In this document: positions 23,644 to 32,532 of the stretch, piece by piece | Numbering within the stretch: position 1 is the stretch's first letter | How the letters are laid out: the number at the start of each line of letters is the position of its first letter | Assembly (NCBI GenBank): GCA_019217005.1 | Contig: JAHBNG010000116.1 | Location: 1-48,592, forward strand | Direction: 5' to 3' | DNA length: 48,592 nucleotides | Source: Chloroflexi bacterium TSY | GTDB lineage: Bacteria; Chloroflexota; Anaerolineae; Caldilineales; Caldilineaceae | Made by a program: the position numbers and the translations under genes | Notes under the pieces: generated by a model | The model's input: only the letters and a program-made list of their open reading frames with translations | Databases searched by the model: none | Told to the model about the DNA's origin: nothing

Positions 23644-24483
23644 ATGAAGCGCTTTAAGTCACGCCGTACTGAGTCGTCGCTGATCAACCACGTCATCCTT
23701 GCCCTTTTAGCGGCCTTTGCCGTGATACCGATTATTGTCTTGTTCATGAACGCCTTCAAAACCACGCCAGAGATCGCGGCAAGCCCATTTGCTTTTCCGA
23801 CTGACCCGCGCTTTGCTAATTTCATTGAGGCCTTTGAGCGGGGCAACTATGCAACGACAACGCTAAATAGCATCATCCTCACCACCGGGACAGTTATCGG
23901 CACGCTATTGGCGGCTGGGCTGGCGGGTTATGCGCTGGCGCACCTCAACCTCAGGTGGTCGAACGCTATCGCCTTTTACTTCCTGGTCGGCACAGCCATT
24001 CCGCCCCAATTGTACATGGTGCCCCTCTTTTTTATGTGGCGCATCTTCGGTCTACTGGAAAGCCACCTCGGTTTAATCATTATCTACTGTGCTACCTCCT
24101 CCCCCTTCGCCACCTACCTGATCCGCTCCTATATGATTGCGCTCCCCAAAGATTTTATCGAAGCGGCGAGAATTGACGGGGCCACTAACATTCAGGTCTT
24201 GCGCCATGTCATTCTGCCGCTTTCGTGGCCGGGTTTTCTGACCGCGGGGCTGATCGTTGGTCTGGGCGTCTGGAACGAGTTTTTGTTTGCGATAACGTTC
24301 CTGCATCATCCCGACCTCAAACCCATTTCCACCAGCCTCTTTGCCTTTCAGGCTCGATTCTCGACAGATTGGGGCCTGACCAATGCCGCCTCGGTCATGA
24401 TGATGTTTCCCGTGCTGATCCTGTTTCTACTAATGCAACGTCGCTTCATTGAAGGGCTGACGCAAGGTGGCCTGAAGGCGTGA
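23644..24483 (+). CDS. Sugar ABC transporter permease (MalG-like)
   Basis: The protein is about 280 residues. I start at ATG 23644 (MKRFKSRRTESSLINHVILA), behind GGAGGGGGTGGGAG and overlapping the stop of the first permease as ATGA; a GTG at 23635 is a weaker option. Six transmembrane helices are expected (VILALLAAFAVIPIIVLFMN is the first). The conserved cytoplasmic EAA loop is present as LPKDFIEAARIDGATNIQVL followed by RHVILPL. It ends FIEGLTQGGLKA, as usual for CUT1 MalG-type subunits. The gene is intact, but its partners are both interrupted and no ATPase gene is in the window, so the transporter should be inactive. The ATPase is often encoded elsewhere. Confidence 0.92.
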   Translation: MKRFKSRRTESSLINHVILALLAAFAVIPIIVLFMNAFKTTPEIAASPFAFPTDPRFANFIEAFERGNYATTTLNSIILTTGTVIGTLLAAGLAGYALAHLNLRWSNAIAFYFLVGTAIPPQLYMVPLFFMWRIFGLLESHLGLIIIYCATSSPFATYLIRSYMIALPKDFIEAARIDGATNIQVLRHVILPLSWPGFLTAGLIVGLGVWNEFLFAITFLHHPDLKPISTSLFAFQARFSTDWGLTNAASVMMMFPVLILFLLMQRRFIEGLTQGGLKA

Positions 24484-24609
24484 GCCACGCTGGAACAACT
24501 GGATTGATCGTGATTATGAATAATCGTCACGTGGCCCATTTTGCTTCCCAATGCAGCCGACCAGAACCACGAGTTTATTATGCGACCTTTCGCCTTGACT
24601 ATTGAGCTC

Positions 24610-26438
24610 TCTCGGAAAGTGCACATCATCCCCGAGGTCGATGGTGCGAGGAGGGTCGAAAAAGTGCGTAAGGGAGGGAGTAGGAAGAAAAATGTCGGAT
24701 AGCGGCAAAAAAGTGTGAGTGGCCCAGGGGGTCAAGTGTTAAGCGAGTCGTCGGGCGGCATGGTGTAGCCAGGCGTCGACGTGCTGACACATGGCCGCGA
24801 GAGCGAAGCGGAAGAACCATCGGTCGCGGCCAGCAGTGCGGGTCTGGAGGAGATGAAAGTCGTACTTCTTGCGCTTGACTGAGCGTTCAGCGCAGGAGCG
24901 AGCGTTAGCATGAAGTTGCCAAAGGTCGCTGTCCCTGGGGATGCGGGTGTGCAAGCGATAGTTGTCCTTGGGATAGGTATAGACGACGCGCCCATAGGCT
25001 GAACCAGAGCAATCCTGGCCAAAGTGCGGACAGGTGGTCACGTCGGGCGTCTTCGTGGCGGCGGCCAGGGACAGCGCCACTTGATGCGCAAGCGGTCGGG
25101 ACAGAAGCCCCAGCGTGTCATGGGCCGCCCGGCGGACAGATAGGGATACTGCCGTCTAGGCGTATGGAGCCAGCAAAGCGGCTGTGGTCCTGGTTGCGTT
25201 GGTTAAGGGCATGACCAGCGCCATGTCCCAACGCAGGGTGGCAAGGCGATAATAGCCGATGACATCGTGGGCGGCATCCAAAGTGGCAGTCTGGATGGGC
25301 AAGCCGAAGATTTCTCGCCCCCGATAGAGCGTCGCGAGCCCGAGGGGACTGTCATGACGATTGCCATCGGCCATAGTGATGACCAAGGGTAGTTGGCAGC
25401 GATGCTGGAGTGAATAGGCGGTCAGTTCATAGGCCGTGTGCCCATAGACCCAGCAATGACGGTAGCTGTCCCAGCCCCAGAGGGCGTGGGGGTCGCTGTA
25501 GGCGCGATGGCAGCGACAGCGTTCGTGGCGTTTCTTACCTCGATTATTGCACTTACACAGCTTCTGGCCGTAGGGATTGGCCCAAGTGGGCAGTTTGGCG
25601 CCGTCGCCAGCCACATGGAGATGGTCCAGGTCGAGCAAGCCCAACTCGACTGAGTGGGCCACGAAGCAGCCGTAGAAGAGCCGTTGCAGCACCTGCTCCC
25701 AAGTAGGCAAGGCGGCCATACCAGTCTGACCTGCCAGTAGTTCAGCGACGGCTGGCGGCGCAAAAAGGGCGCCCCAGAATGAGCGCGGTCAGGCGATTGA
25801 CGATGCCCGCATGGGGGCGCAGATCGTTCTTGTCCTTGTGGGCAGCGGCTTGATCCCGCTCATCTCGCCGTTGATAGGGGCGACGAGCCTGGCTGCGGGC
25901 TTGCCGCTCGCGTTGCAGGAGACGGTCTTGAAAGTCGTAAAACGTGCCCACGCCAGGCACGTCGTTGGGCTCGAAGCCGCTGATGAGGGCGTAGAAGGGC
26001 TCATCGCGCATCTGCCCCACCCACACATCGAAGCTCGTCTGACCACAGAGCATCATGGCCAGACACGAGCGCAACATGGACACCGGGTCGCGCACGGGTC
26101 GTCCCCAGTCTGGCACGTATAACGGTGCCAAAAACGGGTACGCACCATCGAGATTCGTCGCTGACAGCTTGCGCCATACCGCATAATGGCGATGGTCGCA
26201 GCGCAGCGCACCATATCGACCCGCTCGATGGCGTACAAACCGCACATACTGCTTGTGACGGAAGATGCTGGTTAACATCCGACCCCCCTTTCTGTTTCCG
26301 TTTGGTCGTTCCAATGAGCCCACACTTTCTACTTATCACTACGTCGGAAACAGCTTGGGGTTGGGGGTAAATTCTTAACAACTCGCGATTGGTCGGCCTC
26401 GACCTCTCTGGTCTGACATCCGACTACACTTTCCGAGA
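24610..26438 (-). mobile_element. 1.83-kb IS with a DUF772-type transposase
   Basis: The ends TCTCGGAAAGTGCACATC and the complement of TCTCGGAAAGTGTAGTC form an inverted repeat of at least 14 bp. Between them on the minus strand lies one long, frameshifted transposase gene. I could not see a clear target duplication, so the exact outer edges are uncertain by a few bases. The element ends only 30 bp before the start codon of the P450 gene and may influence its expression. Bases 24484-24609 between the permease gene and this IS hold no recognisable gene. Confidence 0.75.
24739..26278 (-). pseudogene. DUF772-type DDE transposase, at least two frameshifts
   Basis: The start MLTSIFRHKQYVRFVRHRAG at 26278 follows GAAAGGGGGGTCGG. 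An N-terminal DUF772-like part reads DPVSMLRSCLAMMLCGQTSF and DEPFYALISGFEPNDVPGVG. After a frameshift near 25740 the sequence continues LDLDHLHVAGDGAKLPTWAN, GNRHDSPLGLATLYRGREIF and ATLDAAHDVIGYYRLATLRW, which would hold the DDE Asp residues. A further break near 25100-25150 precedes a C-terminal Cys/His-rich part (TTCPHFGQDCSGSAYGRVVY). The overall layout resembles IS1182/IS5-type transposases of unusual length (about 510 residues). It is not functional as read. Confidence 0.7.
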
Positions 26439-26468
26439 AAGTTCGATACCTCAAAGGAGGGGTTGGAT

Positions 26469-27860
26469 ATGATCATTAACGATCGCGTAAAATCAACGTC
26501 TGTAGGAAAACGACTGCCTATAACATCACGATTACCCTTGCTCGGTAGCGTCCCCCAATTGATAACAAAGAAATATGACTTTTTCTTAGAAATGAATATT
26601 CGGCATGGCGATATTCATATGTTGAACTTAGGCATACTCAAGCTAATTATGCTCAATCACCCTGAACACGCCCAACATGTCCTGGTTGATCATAGACACA
26701 ACTACGACAAAAAAGGCCCGCTATGGGATGCTGGACGAAAAACATTAGGAGCGAATAGCTTGGCCATGATTGAGGGCAGGGCTTGGTTAAGCCGACGGCG
26801 TATGATGCAACCGCACTTTCATAAAAGACGGTTGGCGATGTTGGTCGATTTCATGCTCGAAACGATTGATGAGGCACTGCTTTCTTGGGATGAAAAGGCC
26901 CAGTCCGGTAAGCCTTTTGATGTTCATATGGCTTTCCCCATCATTACCATGAAAGTCATCTTAAAAACATTATTTGGCTCCACTATCACGGATCAAGTGT
27001 TGGATGAGATGAGTCGTGACTTAAAAGTTTTTGTGGAATCTTTGGGCACGTATACAATGCTTGAACGCTTGCCGAGTTGGTTGCCCATCTCGCTGAGAGA
27101 CCGCTGTGAACAGGCTATACAAAACGCCAATGATAAAGTGTTTGAGCTAGTGACCCAAAAACGTCAGGCTGGTGAGATTGGGAATGATTTAATCTCCATG
27201 TTGCTCGAGACGATTGATGAGGAAAGTGGCGAGCAGATGACCGAGCAGCAATTACGCGATGAGGCTATTGTTCTATTTGTCGCTGGTTATGAAACAACCG
27301 CCTTAGCCTTGAGTTGGGCCATCTATCTGCTGACCCATCACTTGGACAAAATGCACATCTTACAAACAGAAATCGATATGGTTTTAAAGGGCAATAAACC
27401 TAGCTTTAGCGATTTACCCAGTCTTTCCTATACTCGCATGGTCTTTCAAGAGGCGTTACGCCTCTATCCATCGACGTGGTATATCAACCGTAGAGCCGTT
27501 GAGGATGATCAAATTGATGGTTTTCACATCCCGGCGAACACAGTCGTCATTTGCTCCATGTACGGGATCCATCACAACCCCAATGTTTGGCAAAATCCTG
27601 AATTGTTTGAGCCAGAGCGTTTTACCCCAGAACGTATGATAGAACGGCACAACCTAGCCTGGATGCCATTTGGGGCTGGACCACATTTATGTATCGGCAA
27701 TGAATTTGCCATCATGGAGGCGCAGCTTGTTTTAGCCAGAATTTTGCAGCGTTACAAAGTCACCGCCATGCCATGCCAGACACTAAAGCCAAAACTAGCG
27801 AATGCGATGGTGCCTGAAAAGGGAATTTTTGTTAAACTGGAAAAGCGCCTTGATTGGTAA
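26469..27860 (+). CDS. Cytochrome P450
   Basis: The 463-residue haem mono-oxygenase starts at ATG 26469, 8 bp after AGGAGG. All hallmark motifs are present: the I-helix oxygen-activation site AGYETTA, the K-helix ExxR in FQEALRLYPSTW, the PERF-type motif FEPERFTPERM, and the haem loop FGAGPHLCIGNEFA with thiolate ligand Cys408. It is a soluble bacterial type with no membrane anchor, resembling class-I P450s that need ferredoxin partners, none of which are in this window. It is followed by an oxygenase and a dehydrogenase on the same strand, but with a hairpin between. Substrate unknown. The upstream IS ends 30 bp before the gene, so its native promoter may have been replaced. Confidence 0.95.
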   Translation: MIINDRVKSTSVGKRLPITSRLPLLGSVPQLITKKYDFFLEMNIRHGDIHMLNLGILKLIMLNHPEHAQHVLVDHRHNYDKKGPLWDAGRKTLGANSLAMIEGRAWLSRRRMMQPHFHKRRLAMLVDFMLETIDEALLSWDEKAQSGKPFDVHMAFPIITMKVILKTLFGSTITDQVLDEMSRDLKVFVESLGTYTMLERLPSWLPISLRDRCEQAIQNANDKVFELVTQKRQAGEIGNDLISMLLETIDEESGEQMTEQQLRDEAIVLFVAGYETTALALSWAIYLLTHHLDKMHILQTEIDMVLKGNKPSFSDLPSLSYTRMVFQEALRLYPSTWYINRRAVEDDQIDGFHIPANTVVICSMYGIHHNPNVWQNPELFEPERFTPERMIERHNLAWMPFGAGPHLCIGNEFAIMEAQLVLARILQRYKVTAMPCQTLKPKLANAMVPEKGIFVKLEKRLDW

Positions 27861-27866
27861 AAACCA

Positions 27867-27941
27867 AAGTTGCTCCCCATCTCGAGATAGCAGCTCAATT
27901 TCTAGAAGTACACCAGAGGTAGAGATGGTAAGGAGCAACTT
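27867..27941. terminator. Long hairpin between the P450 and PhyH genes
   Basis: AAGTTGCTCCCCATCTC (27867-27883) pairs with GAGATGG-TAA-GGAGCAACTT (27922-27941), a 17-bp stem with one 3-nt bulge and a loop of about 38 nt. It starts 7 bp after the P450 stop and ends 18 bp before the PhyH start. There is no T run, so it may be a processing or attenuation structure rather than a classical terminator. Confidence 0.5.
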
Positions 27942-27959
27942 AAGTTAAAAGGAGTAAGC

Positions 27960-28829
27960 ATGAGCCAACTAACACCAGCCACCACTGAGATCAGCCTGAA
28001 CGAGGCTCAGATACAATCATTCTGGGACGACGGTTTCCTCGTCGTTGACGACGTCTTTCCGTCCGAAGACGTGGCCTTGCTGCGGGAAGCCGTCGCATCG
28101 CCGGAGGTCATGCAAGACTGGCGACAGCTCGACCCTGAAAACCGCACGGTACACCTGCTTGAAATCACGGTCAAACACCCCCTCATGATGGAGCTGGCCC
28201 GCAGCGAGCGGATTCTGAAGCGCATCACGCAGCTCATTGGGCCTGATATTCAGTTACAACATTCCAAGCTGGCCACCAAACCACCCGCGGAAGGCAAGGG
28301 GCCGTTCGCATGGCATCAGGACTTCGCCTTTTTCCCGCATACCAACAGCGATCTCGTGGCGGTGATGGTGATGCTGGACGATGCCACGCCGGAGAACGGC
28401 TGTATGCAGATGGTGCGGGGCAGTTACAAGCTGGGGTTGCTCGACCACGATGAAGCAGGTCTGTTCCACGGGCGTTGCCAGGAGAGTCATCTTTGGGAGG
28501 ATGAGGCGCGGGTGGCGAATATTACGCCCAAGGTTGGTGGGATCAGTATTCATCACGCGCTGACGCTGCACGGCTCTCCGGCGAATCTCTCTGGGAAACC
28601 GCGGCGGGGCGTGGTCTTTCAATATCGGGCTGACGATGCCTTTCAGCTGGCTGATGGTGTTTGGGCAGACACGGGTTTGCTGATGTGCGGGGAGCGGCGG
28701 GAGCGAGCGCGCTGCGATGCAGGTGTTTTGCGCTTGCCCAAGTCCAACCGTTATCCAGATCATCCCTTTGGTCACGCCTGGCATCAGGACGGCGAGTTGG
28801 CGCAGCAACGGGACTATTTTGCGAAGTAA
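27960..28829 (+). CDS. Phytanoyl-CoA dioxygenase (PhyH) family oxygenase
   Basis: The 289-residue non-haem Fe(II)/2-oxoglutarate-dependent oxygenase begins at ATG 27960 after AAAAGGAG. The metal triad is complete: His119 and Asp121 in FAWHQDFAFF and distal His204 in HALTLHGSPANL. An Arg for 2-oxoglutarate follows (GKPRRGVVFQYR, Arg215 or Arg216). Such enzymes hydroxylate small organic substrates, and in bacteria PhyH genes often accompany sugar or natural-product catabolic genes. This is the only complete PhyH gene in the window. Its last 60 codons are closely similar to a fragment at 37096-37281, a sign of segment duplication. The alcohol dehydrogenase that follows may act on its product. 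Confidence 0.92.
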   Translation: MSQLTPATTEISLNEAQIQSFWDDGFLVVDDVFPSEDVALLREAVASPEVMQDWRQLDPENRTVHLLEITVKHPLMMELARSERILKRITQLIGPDIQLQHSKLATKPPAEGKGPFAWHQDFAFFPHTNSDLVAVMVMLDDATPENGCMQMVRGSYKLGLLDHDEAGLFHGRCQESHLWEDEARVANITPKVGGISIHHALTLHGSPANLSGKPRRGVVFQYRADDAFQLADGVWADTGLLMCGERRERARCDAGVLRLPKSNRYPDHPFGHAWHQDGELAQQRDYFAK

Positions 28830-28982
28830 GTGTATACCGTGACGTTACGCAAATCTCTAGGCGTTGCTATCGCCGGGGTGCGTCCCATTTTGGGGGATTG
28901 GTCAAGTACGAAAAACGAACTTGTCTGAGTATCCTCGAAAATGTGGTACGCACCCACATCACTGGATGACAAGGAGCGAGTT

Positions 28983-30104
28983 ATGAAAGGACGTATTGCT
29001 GTTCTAACCAAGTATTTTGGCCCTTTTGAGATCCGCGAATACGATGTGCCTGACCCTGAGCCGGGAGCGATTCTGGTTCGGCTGACCACCACTGGTCTCT
29101 GTGGCTCGGATCTGCATATTTGGCGGGGAGAATTAGATCAAGCATTCCCCTTAGAAGTGAGCGGCTCTGTGATTGGCCACGAGATGGCTGGTCGTGTTGA
29201 TAAACTAGGGGCTGGCGTGACAACGGATTCTTTGGGCAACCCCCTTGCAGAAGGGGATCGCATTGTTTACAGCTATTTTTACCCCTGCGGACGCTGTCCT
29301 ATCTGCCTGGATGGGCATGCGGCAGCCTGTCCCAACAAACGCCGCGGCAGTCGCTCAGCTGATGATTGGCCGCACTTCAAAGCTGGTTATGCCGACTTTT
29401 ACTACCTACGTCCCGATCACTTCGTCTACAAAGTTTCCTCAGAGTTGACTGATGAATTGCTGACGCCTGTGAACTGTGCCCTCGCTCAGGTGGTTTATGG
29501 CCTGAATAAGATCGGTCTGCGCTTTGGTGATGCAGTGGTCATCCAGGGTGCTGGTGGCCTGGGACTGAATGCAACAGCTGTGGCCAGAGAAATGGGTGCG
29601 GACAAGGTGATCGTCATCGACCAATTCGACGGGCGCTTGCAATTAGCACGCCAGTTCGGGGCTACGCATACCGTCAGTTTAGCGGACTATCAGACCGATC
29701 AGCAGCGAATTGAGGCGGTGAAGGATCTAACGGGTGGCTGGGGAGCAGACGTTGTGTGTGATTTTGTCGGTTTCCCGCAGGTCGCCCTGGAAGGATTACA
29801 GATGCTCAGGAACGGTGGGGCTTATCTGGAGATCGGCAATATTAGCCCTGGAAATAAAGCCCAAATTGATTTGTCCGACTTGGTTCATCGCAACATTCGC
29901 ATCCAGGGGGTCCTGCAATATGATCCACGGATGATTCCAAAAGCCCTTTCCTTTCTCGAGAAGACGCGTAGCAAATATCCCTTTGATGATATTATCTCCC
30001 ACACCTATAAGCTGGAGCAGATCAATGATGCCTTTGAGCAGGCTGAATGGCTGCAGCGGGAGAGCGACCCGACGAAAGTAGTTCGGGCGAATATCGTGCC
30101 CTAA
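28983..30104 (+). CDS. Zinc-dependent alcohol dehydrogenase (MDR family)
   Basis: The 373-residue enzyme starts at ATG 28983, preceded by AAGGAGCGAG; an earlier in-frame ATG at 28941 lacks such a site. Catalytic zinc ligands are Cys40 (TTGLCGSDLH) and His66-Glu67 (VIGHEMAG). The structural zinc site is PCGRCPICLDGHAAACPN (Cys102, 105, 108, 116). The NAD(P)-binding loop is VIQGAGGLGLNATA, followed by KVIVIDQFDGR. It is a medium-chain dehydrogenase/reductase of the threonine/sorbitol dehydrogenase-like branch. It lies 150 bp after the PhyH gene on the same strand and may oxidise a hydroxylated product. The IS701-family element inserted 28 bp after its stop leaves it intact. Confidence 0.93.
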   Translation: MKGRIAVLTKYFGPFEIREYDVPDPEPGAILVRLTTTGLCGSDLHIWRGELDQAFPLEVSGSVIGHEMAGRVDKLGAGVTTDSLGNPLAEGDRIVYSYFYPCGRCPICLDGHAAACPNKRRGSRSADDWPHFKAGYADFYYLRPDHFVYKVSSELTDELLTPVNCALAQVVYGLNKIGLRFGDAVVIQGAGGLGLNATAVAREMGADKVIVIDQFDGRLQLARQFGATHTVSLADYQTDQQRIEAVKDLTGGWGADVVCDFVGFPQVALEGLQMLRNGGAYLEIGNISPGNKAQIDLSDLVHRNIRIQGVLQYDPRMIPKALSFLEKTRSKYPFDDIISHTYKLEQINDAFEQAEWLQRESDPTKVVRANIVP

Positions 30105-30131
30105 AACGTCATCAAATGAATAGGCCCTTAG

Positions 30132-31632
30132 CTTGACTTTGTAAGTTTTGAGCACATTAAAAAGTTAATAACAGACAGCAGAAAGTAAGGTGTTCACCTG
30201 AGAGGGAGAGAATAAACGAAGAGCAGGTGAAATGTGGGATGTCTGGAAAAGGAAATGGGACCATAAGCGGCGGCGAACCAGAGAGAGGAGGTCATGGAAG
30301 GAGGCGTGAGTCTTGTGATACCAAGCAGCTTGAGGCAAAGGGATAGAGCCATCAGGAGAGAAGGCATGAGCCATCAAAATGACAAGGCTGAAAAGACCAA
30401 AGAGAGCAGGAGTAGTGCGCTCAATGGCCAAGTCACTCCACTGGCGCTGAGTTTCGACACCGAGATGAGCCCTGGCTTCCTCGAAAGTGACTTCAATGGA
30501 CCAGCGTTTGACGAAATCAGCGATGATGTGGGGGGGCAGCCTGATGAATGTCGGTGGAGAAGTAAGCGACGGTCTCAGCTTGGCCTTTGGGATCGCGGAC
30601 TAAAACCCAGCGCAGAAGGAGCGGGGTAGTGCCAGTGGAGTACCAAAAAGGCAATACCAGTGGCCCAGTCGACGACTTCAGATTCTCCACCATACCAGTC
30701 AATGCGGCAGCGGTGCCAACAGGTGGTTTGGAAGAGGGCGACATCTGCCAGATTGGGCAGTCGCTGCCCAACGACAGGAGGACGACCAGGTCGTTTTGTG
30801 CCGTCAGGTTTCAAACGGGAGGGTGGATAGTCAAAGAGACGCGCATCCAGTCGCAGAGGCCCAATCAAGGTGACTCCTTGGGATTGACAGCGCAAGCCCA
30901 ACTCGATCACACTGTAAGCCCCATCGCCGATGAGCTTGATTTCTCGACCTGGCAAAGCTCGACGCAGCCAGGCCACCACCTGCATGGTTCGTTTCGCTAC
31001 TGTCCGGTGGCGCTTGTTAAGCGTTTCGCTGACTTTCGGCGTTGTGAGTAAGACGCTCAGAAAGGGCAACGACCAGTAGAGGTCACTCCACGGCAACTTG
31101 ACCACCACACAGAAGACCAGCCACCGCAATCCGCTCGTGCTTACGTTCATCTTCCGGCCTGACGCCAGGCTATCTCGCCAGTGTCCTCGTTTGCTGATCT
31201 TGGGACCCCAGCGCCTTTCTAGCGTCTCGTCTACCGTTATCTCGACTGGCGCTCCCATGACCACAAACGTATCCACAATCAAGTGCAGTAAGATATAGCT
31301 CAACATCAATCCATCCCACTTCGCTCGATTCAGCACATGGTGATACTTGGACCAGTCTCCCTCTTGCTCCAATCCCATCACTCTCAACGCCGCTGTCACC
31401 GTTCGTCTTCCCTTCGTTAACACCGTCCCTATCACCAAGACCAGTGCCTTTTGGTACGTCGGTTCTGTGAAGACTGGGCGAAAGCTCTCGAACAACGGGA
31501 TTATTTCTGCTGGAAGGAACATTGGGCTCTCCTCTCTTTGATAGTTGTTTTCTCACTCCTATCTTACATCAGCTTCCCTTTTGTTCCTTCTTTATTGACT
31601 TTTTAATGTGCCCAAATTGTACAAAGTCGAGC
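30132..31632 (-). mobile_element. IS701-family insertion sequence, copy B (inverted)
   Basis: This is the inverted counterpart of copy A, with the same ends (CTTGACTTTGTAAGTTTTGA at the left, the complement of GCTCGACTTTGTACAATT at the right) and TTAG on both sides (30128-30131 and 31633-31636), i.e. CTAA in element orientation. Length is 1501 bp. Copies A and B differ by few substitutions but by several single-base indels in homopolymers. Confidence 0.9.
30165..31522 (-). pseudogene. IS701-family transposase of copy B, frameshifted
   Basis: The start MFLPAEIIPLFESFRPVFTE at 31522 and the first 285 codons are intact, including the region where copy A is shifted. The frame is then broken by an extra T (CTTTTTGG against CTTTTGG in copy A, about 30645) and an extra C (C7 against C6, about 30530). 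The last third, RWSIEVTFEEARAHLG (spelled EARAHLG with one substitution in between), follows in another frame. Copies A and B therefore carry different lesions, and their consensus is an intact IS701-family transposase. Confidence 0.85.
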
Positions 31633-31704
31633 TTAGCGTACACGTATCGACAAAAAATTGTCGATGTTGAACCTGATTCGTTCACTTGCGCTGCCGAAGG
31701 CCGC

Positions 31705-31887
31705 GTTTGCGCCGTCCGCCTGCACCATTTGTATTGTTCTATTACATCGACACCTCTGGAAATTAACTACATCGCGACCGCCTGCACGGGCTGTTTCAGG
31801 AGAGCTATGGGCCCGAGTGCGGTCGCGATGTAACCGAAGAGCGCAGGTGTCGATGTAATAAAATAGTACACCATTGCAGGCGCAAAC
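31705..31887. repeat. 183-bp imperfect foldback (long inverted repeat)
   Basis: Three nested arm segments pair: GTTTGCGCC (31705-31713) with GGCGCAAAC (31879-31887), TTACATCGACACCT (31742-31755) with AGGTGTCGATGTAA (31845-31858), and TACATCGCGACCGC (31768-31781) with GCGGTCGCGATGTA (31819-31832). The last two are perfect over 14 bp. The loop is 37 nt. Intervening parts pair imperfectly. There is no convincing ORF in it. It may be a MITE, a recombination foldback or a structured RNA. Confidence 0.7.
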
Positions 31888-31900
31888 AACTAGGCTCTTG

Positions 31901-32206
31901 TCATGCCTGAACCAATCTTGGGGAACGAATAGTGATTGTTTTATTCGGTTCATCATCGACATGTCGAATCAAGATAACCTTGCCTGCAAAGTTCTGTTTT
32001 CTTCTCTTCAATAGGGTCACTTCATCATGGTCATGCTCGACCACCTGCCCATTGTAGACGACAATATACTCGTTGGGCTACGGTGATTGCAGCGCCGCCT
32101 GCATCTTTTCAAACGCAGCCGCTTCTTGGATCATCAATTCTGTCTCTGGAGGCACATGAATTTCAATTTGCTCCATGACTTTGGGGGATGAATCAACCGT
32201 TGACAT
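31901..32206 (-). pseudogene. DUF5678-like small protein, interrupted by an in-frame TAG
   Basis: From ATG 32206 the frame encodes MSTVDSSPKVMEQIEIHVPP, ETELMIQEAAAFEKMQAALQ and SP. An amber codon follows at 32078-32080, and the same frame continues PNEYIVVYNGQVVEHDHDEV, TLLKRRKQNFAGKVILIRHV and DDEPNKTITIRSPRLVQA to TGA at 31901-31903. The second half carries the DUF5678 pattern (PxEYVAVYxGQVVDHDxD). The two halves form one 101-residue protein if the TAG is read through or repaired, so this is a nonsense mutation. The family is often found beside toxin-antitoxin or PIN genes, as here. Confidence 0.6.
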
Positions 32207-32313
32207 GAGCCATCCTCTGCTTGTGATTCCTTTCCCGCAAAACACAACAAACGGAAATGATGCGGACTAAGGTCATTGAATTGCGCTATCCGAACCGCCT
32301 AATGGAAAGGGAA

Positions 32314-32532
32314 CTACAATTGAGGCCAGTTTGACCTCATTGTTTCAATATCAGACGCGATTTCATTGAGACTTGGATTACCAAGCCATTGACTACGCTC
32401 TCTTGTATAATCCCCCCAACCTAAATCACTCTGTTGTAAAAAGCGAATCATGCCCACAGCACCCAAATTCTTGGTCAACAACTGGATGCCTGTTCGACGA
32501 ATTTCATTCATGGTCATAACACTTGCATTCAT
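32314..32532 (-). CDS. Small partner protein (putative antitoxin) of the PIN-domain gene
   Basis: The 72-residue protein begins at ATG 32532, which overlaps the stop of the PIN gene as ATGA, so it is translationally coupled to it. The sequence VMTMNEIRRTGIQLLTKNLG, AVGMIRFLQQSDLGWGDYTR and ERSQWLG matches a small conserved family (AVGxxxFLQQ...GDYTxERxxWL) that accompanies PIN-domain genes in cyanobacteria and other bacteria. It is presumed to neutralise the PIN nuclease, but I see no DNA-binding motif. The gene is intact, whereas the toxin gene is broken. Confidence 0.65.
   Translation of the reverse strand: MNASVMTMNEIRRTGIQLLTKNLGAVGMIRFLQQSDLGWGDYTRERSQWLGNPSLNEIASDIETMRSNWPQL

Larger units (their letters stand above)
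21409..23647 (+). pseudogene. Sugar ABC transporter permease (MalF-like), split by an ISAzo13-family IS
   Basis: The N-terminal part (21409-21933) has NWVFMLPVVALNLIVIVIPS, a typical first helix and VIPSxxSxYxSFT-like motif, then GLANFERLVNDPIYFKALGH and further helices. The IS begins after TTA at 21931-21933. The C-terminal part resumes at 23237 in frame (TALYGVAFVDSWHFWGFLVI). It contains the EAA loop that contacts the ATPase (FEVAILEGANRFQRFWHVTV, P next) and ends VILRRRGWEI at TGA 23645-23647. Removing the IS restores a permease of about 310 residues. The stop overlaps the second permease start (ATGA). Confidence 0.88.

Noticed and set aside
24484..24609. Continuation of the sugar operon after the second permease
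   Set aside because: Only 126 bp remain before the IS, and no frame resembles a hydrolase or kinase start.
28941..28982. Earlier start of the alcohol dehydrogenase
   Set aside because: The extra 14 residues have no ribosome-binding site and do not look like the family's N-terminus; ATG 28983 has AAGGAG at the right distance.
31705..31887. Foldback considered as a retron msr-msd or an integron-type recombination site
   Set aside because: No reverse transcriptase or integrase gene is within reach, and the structure lacks the features required for either.
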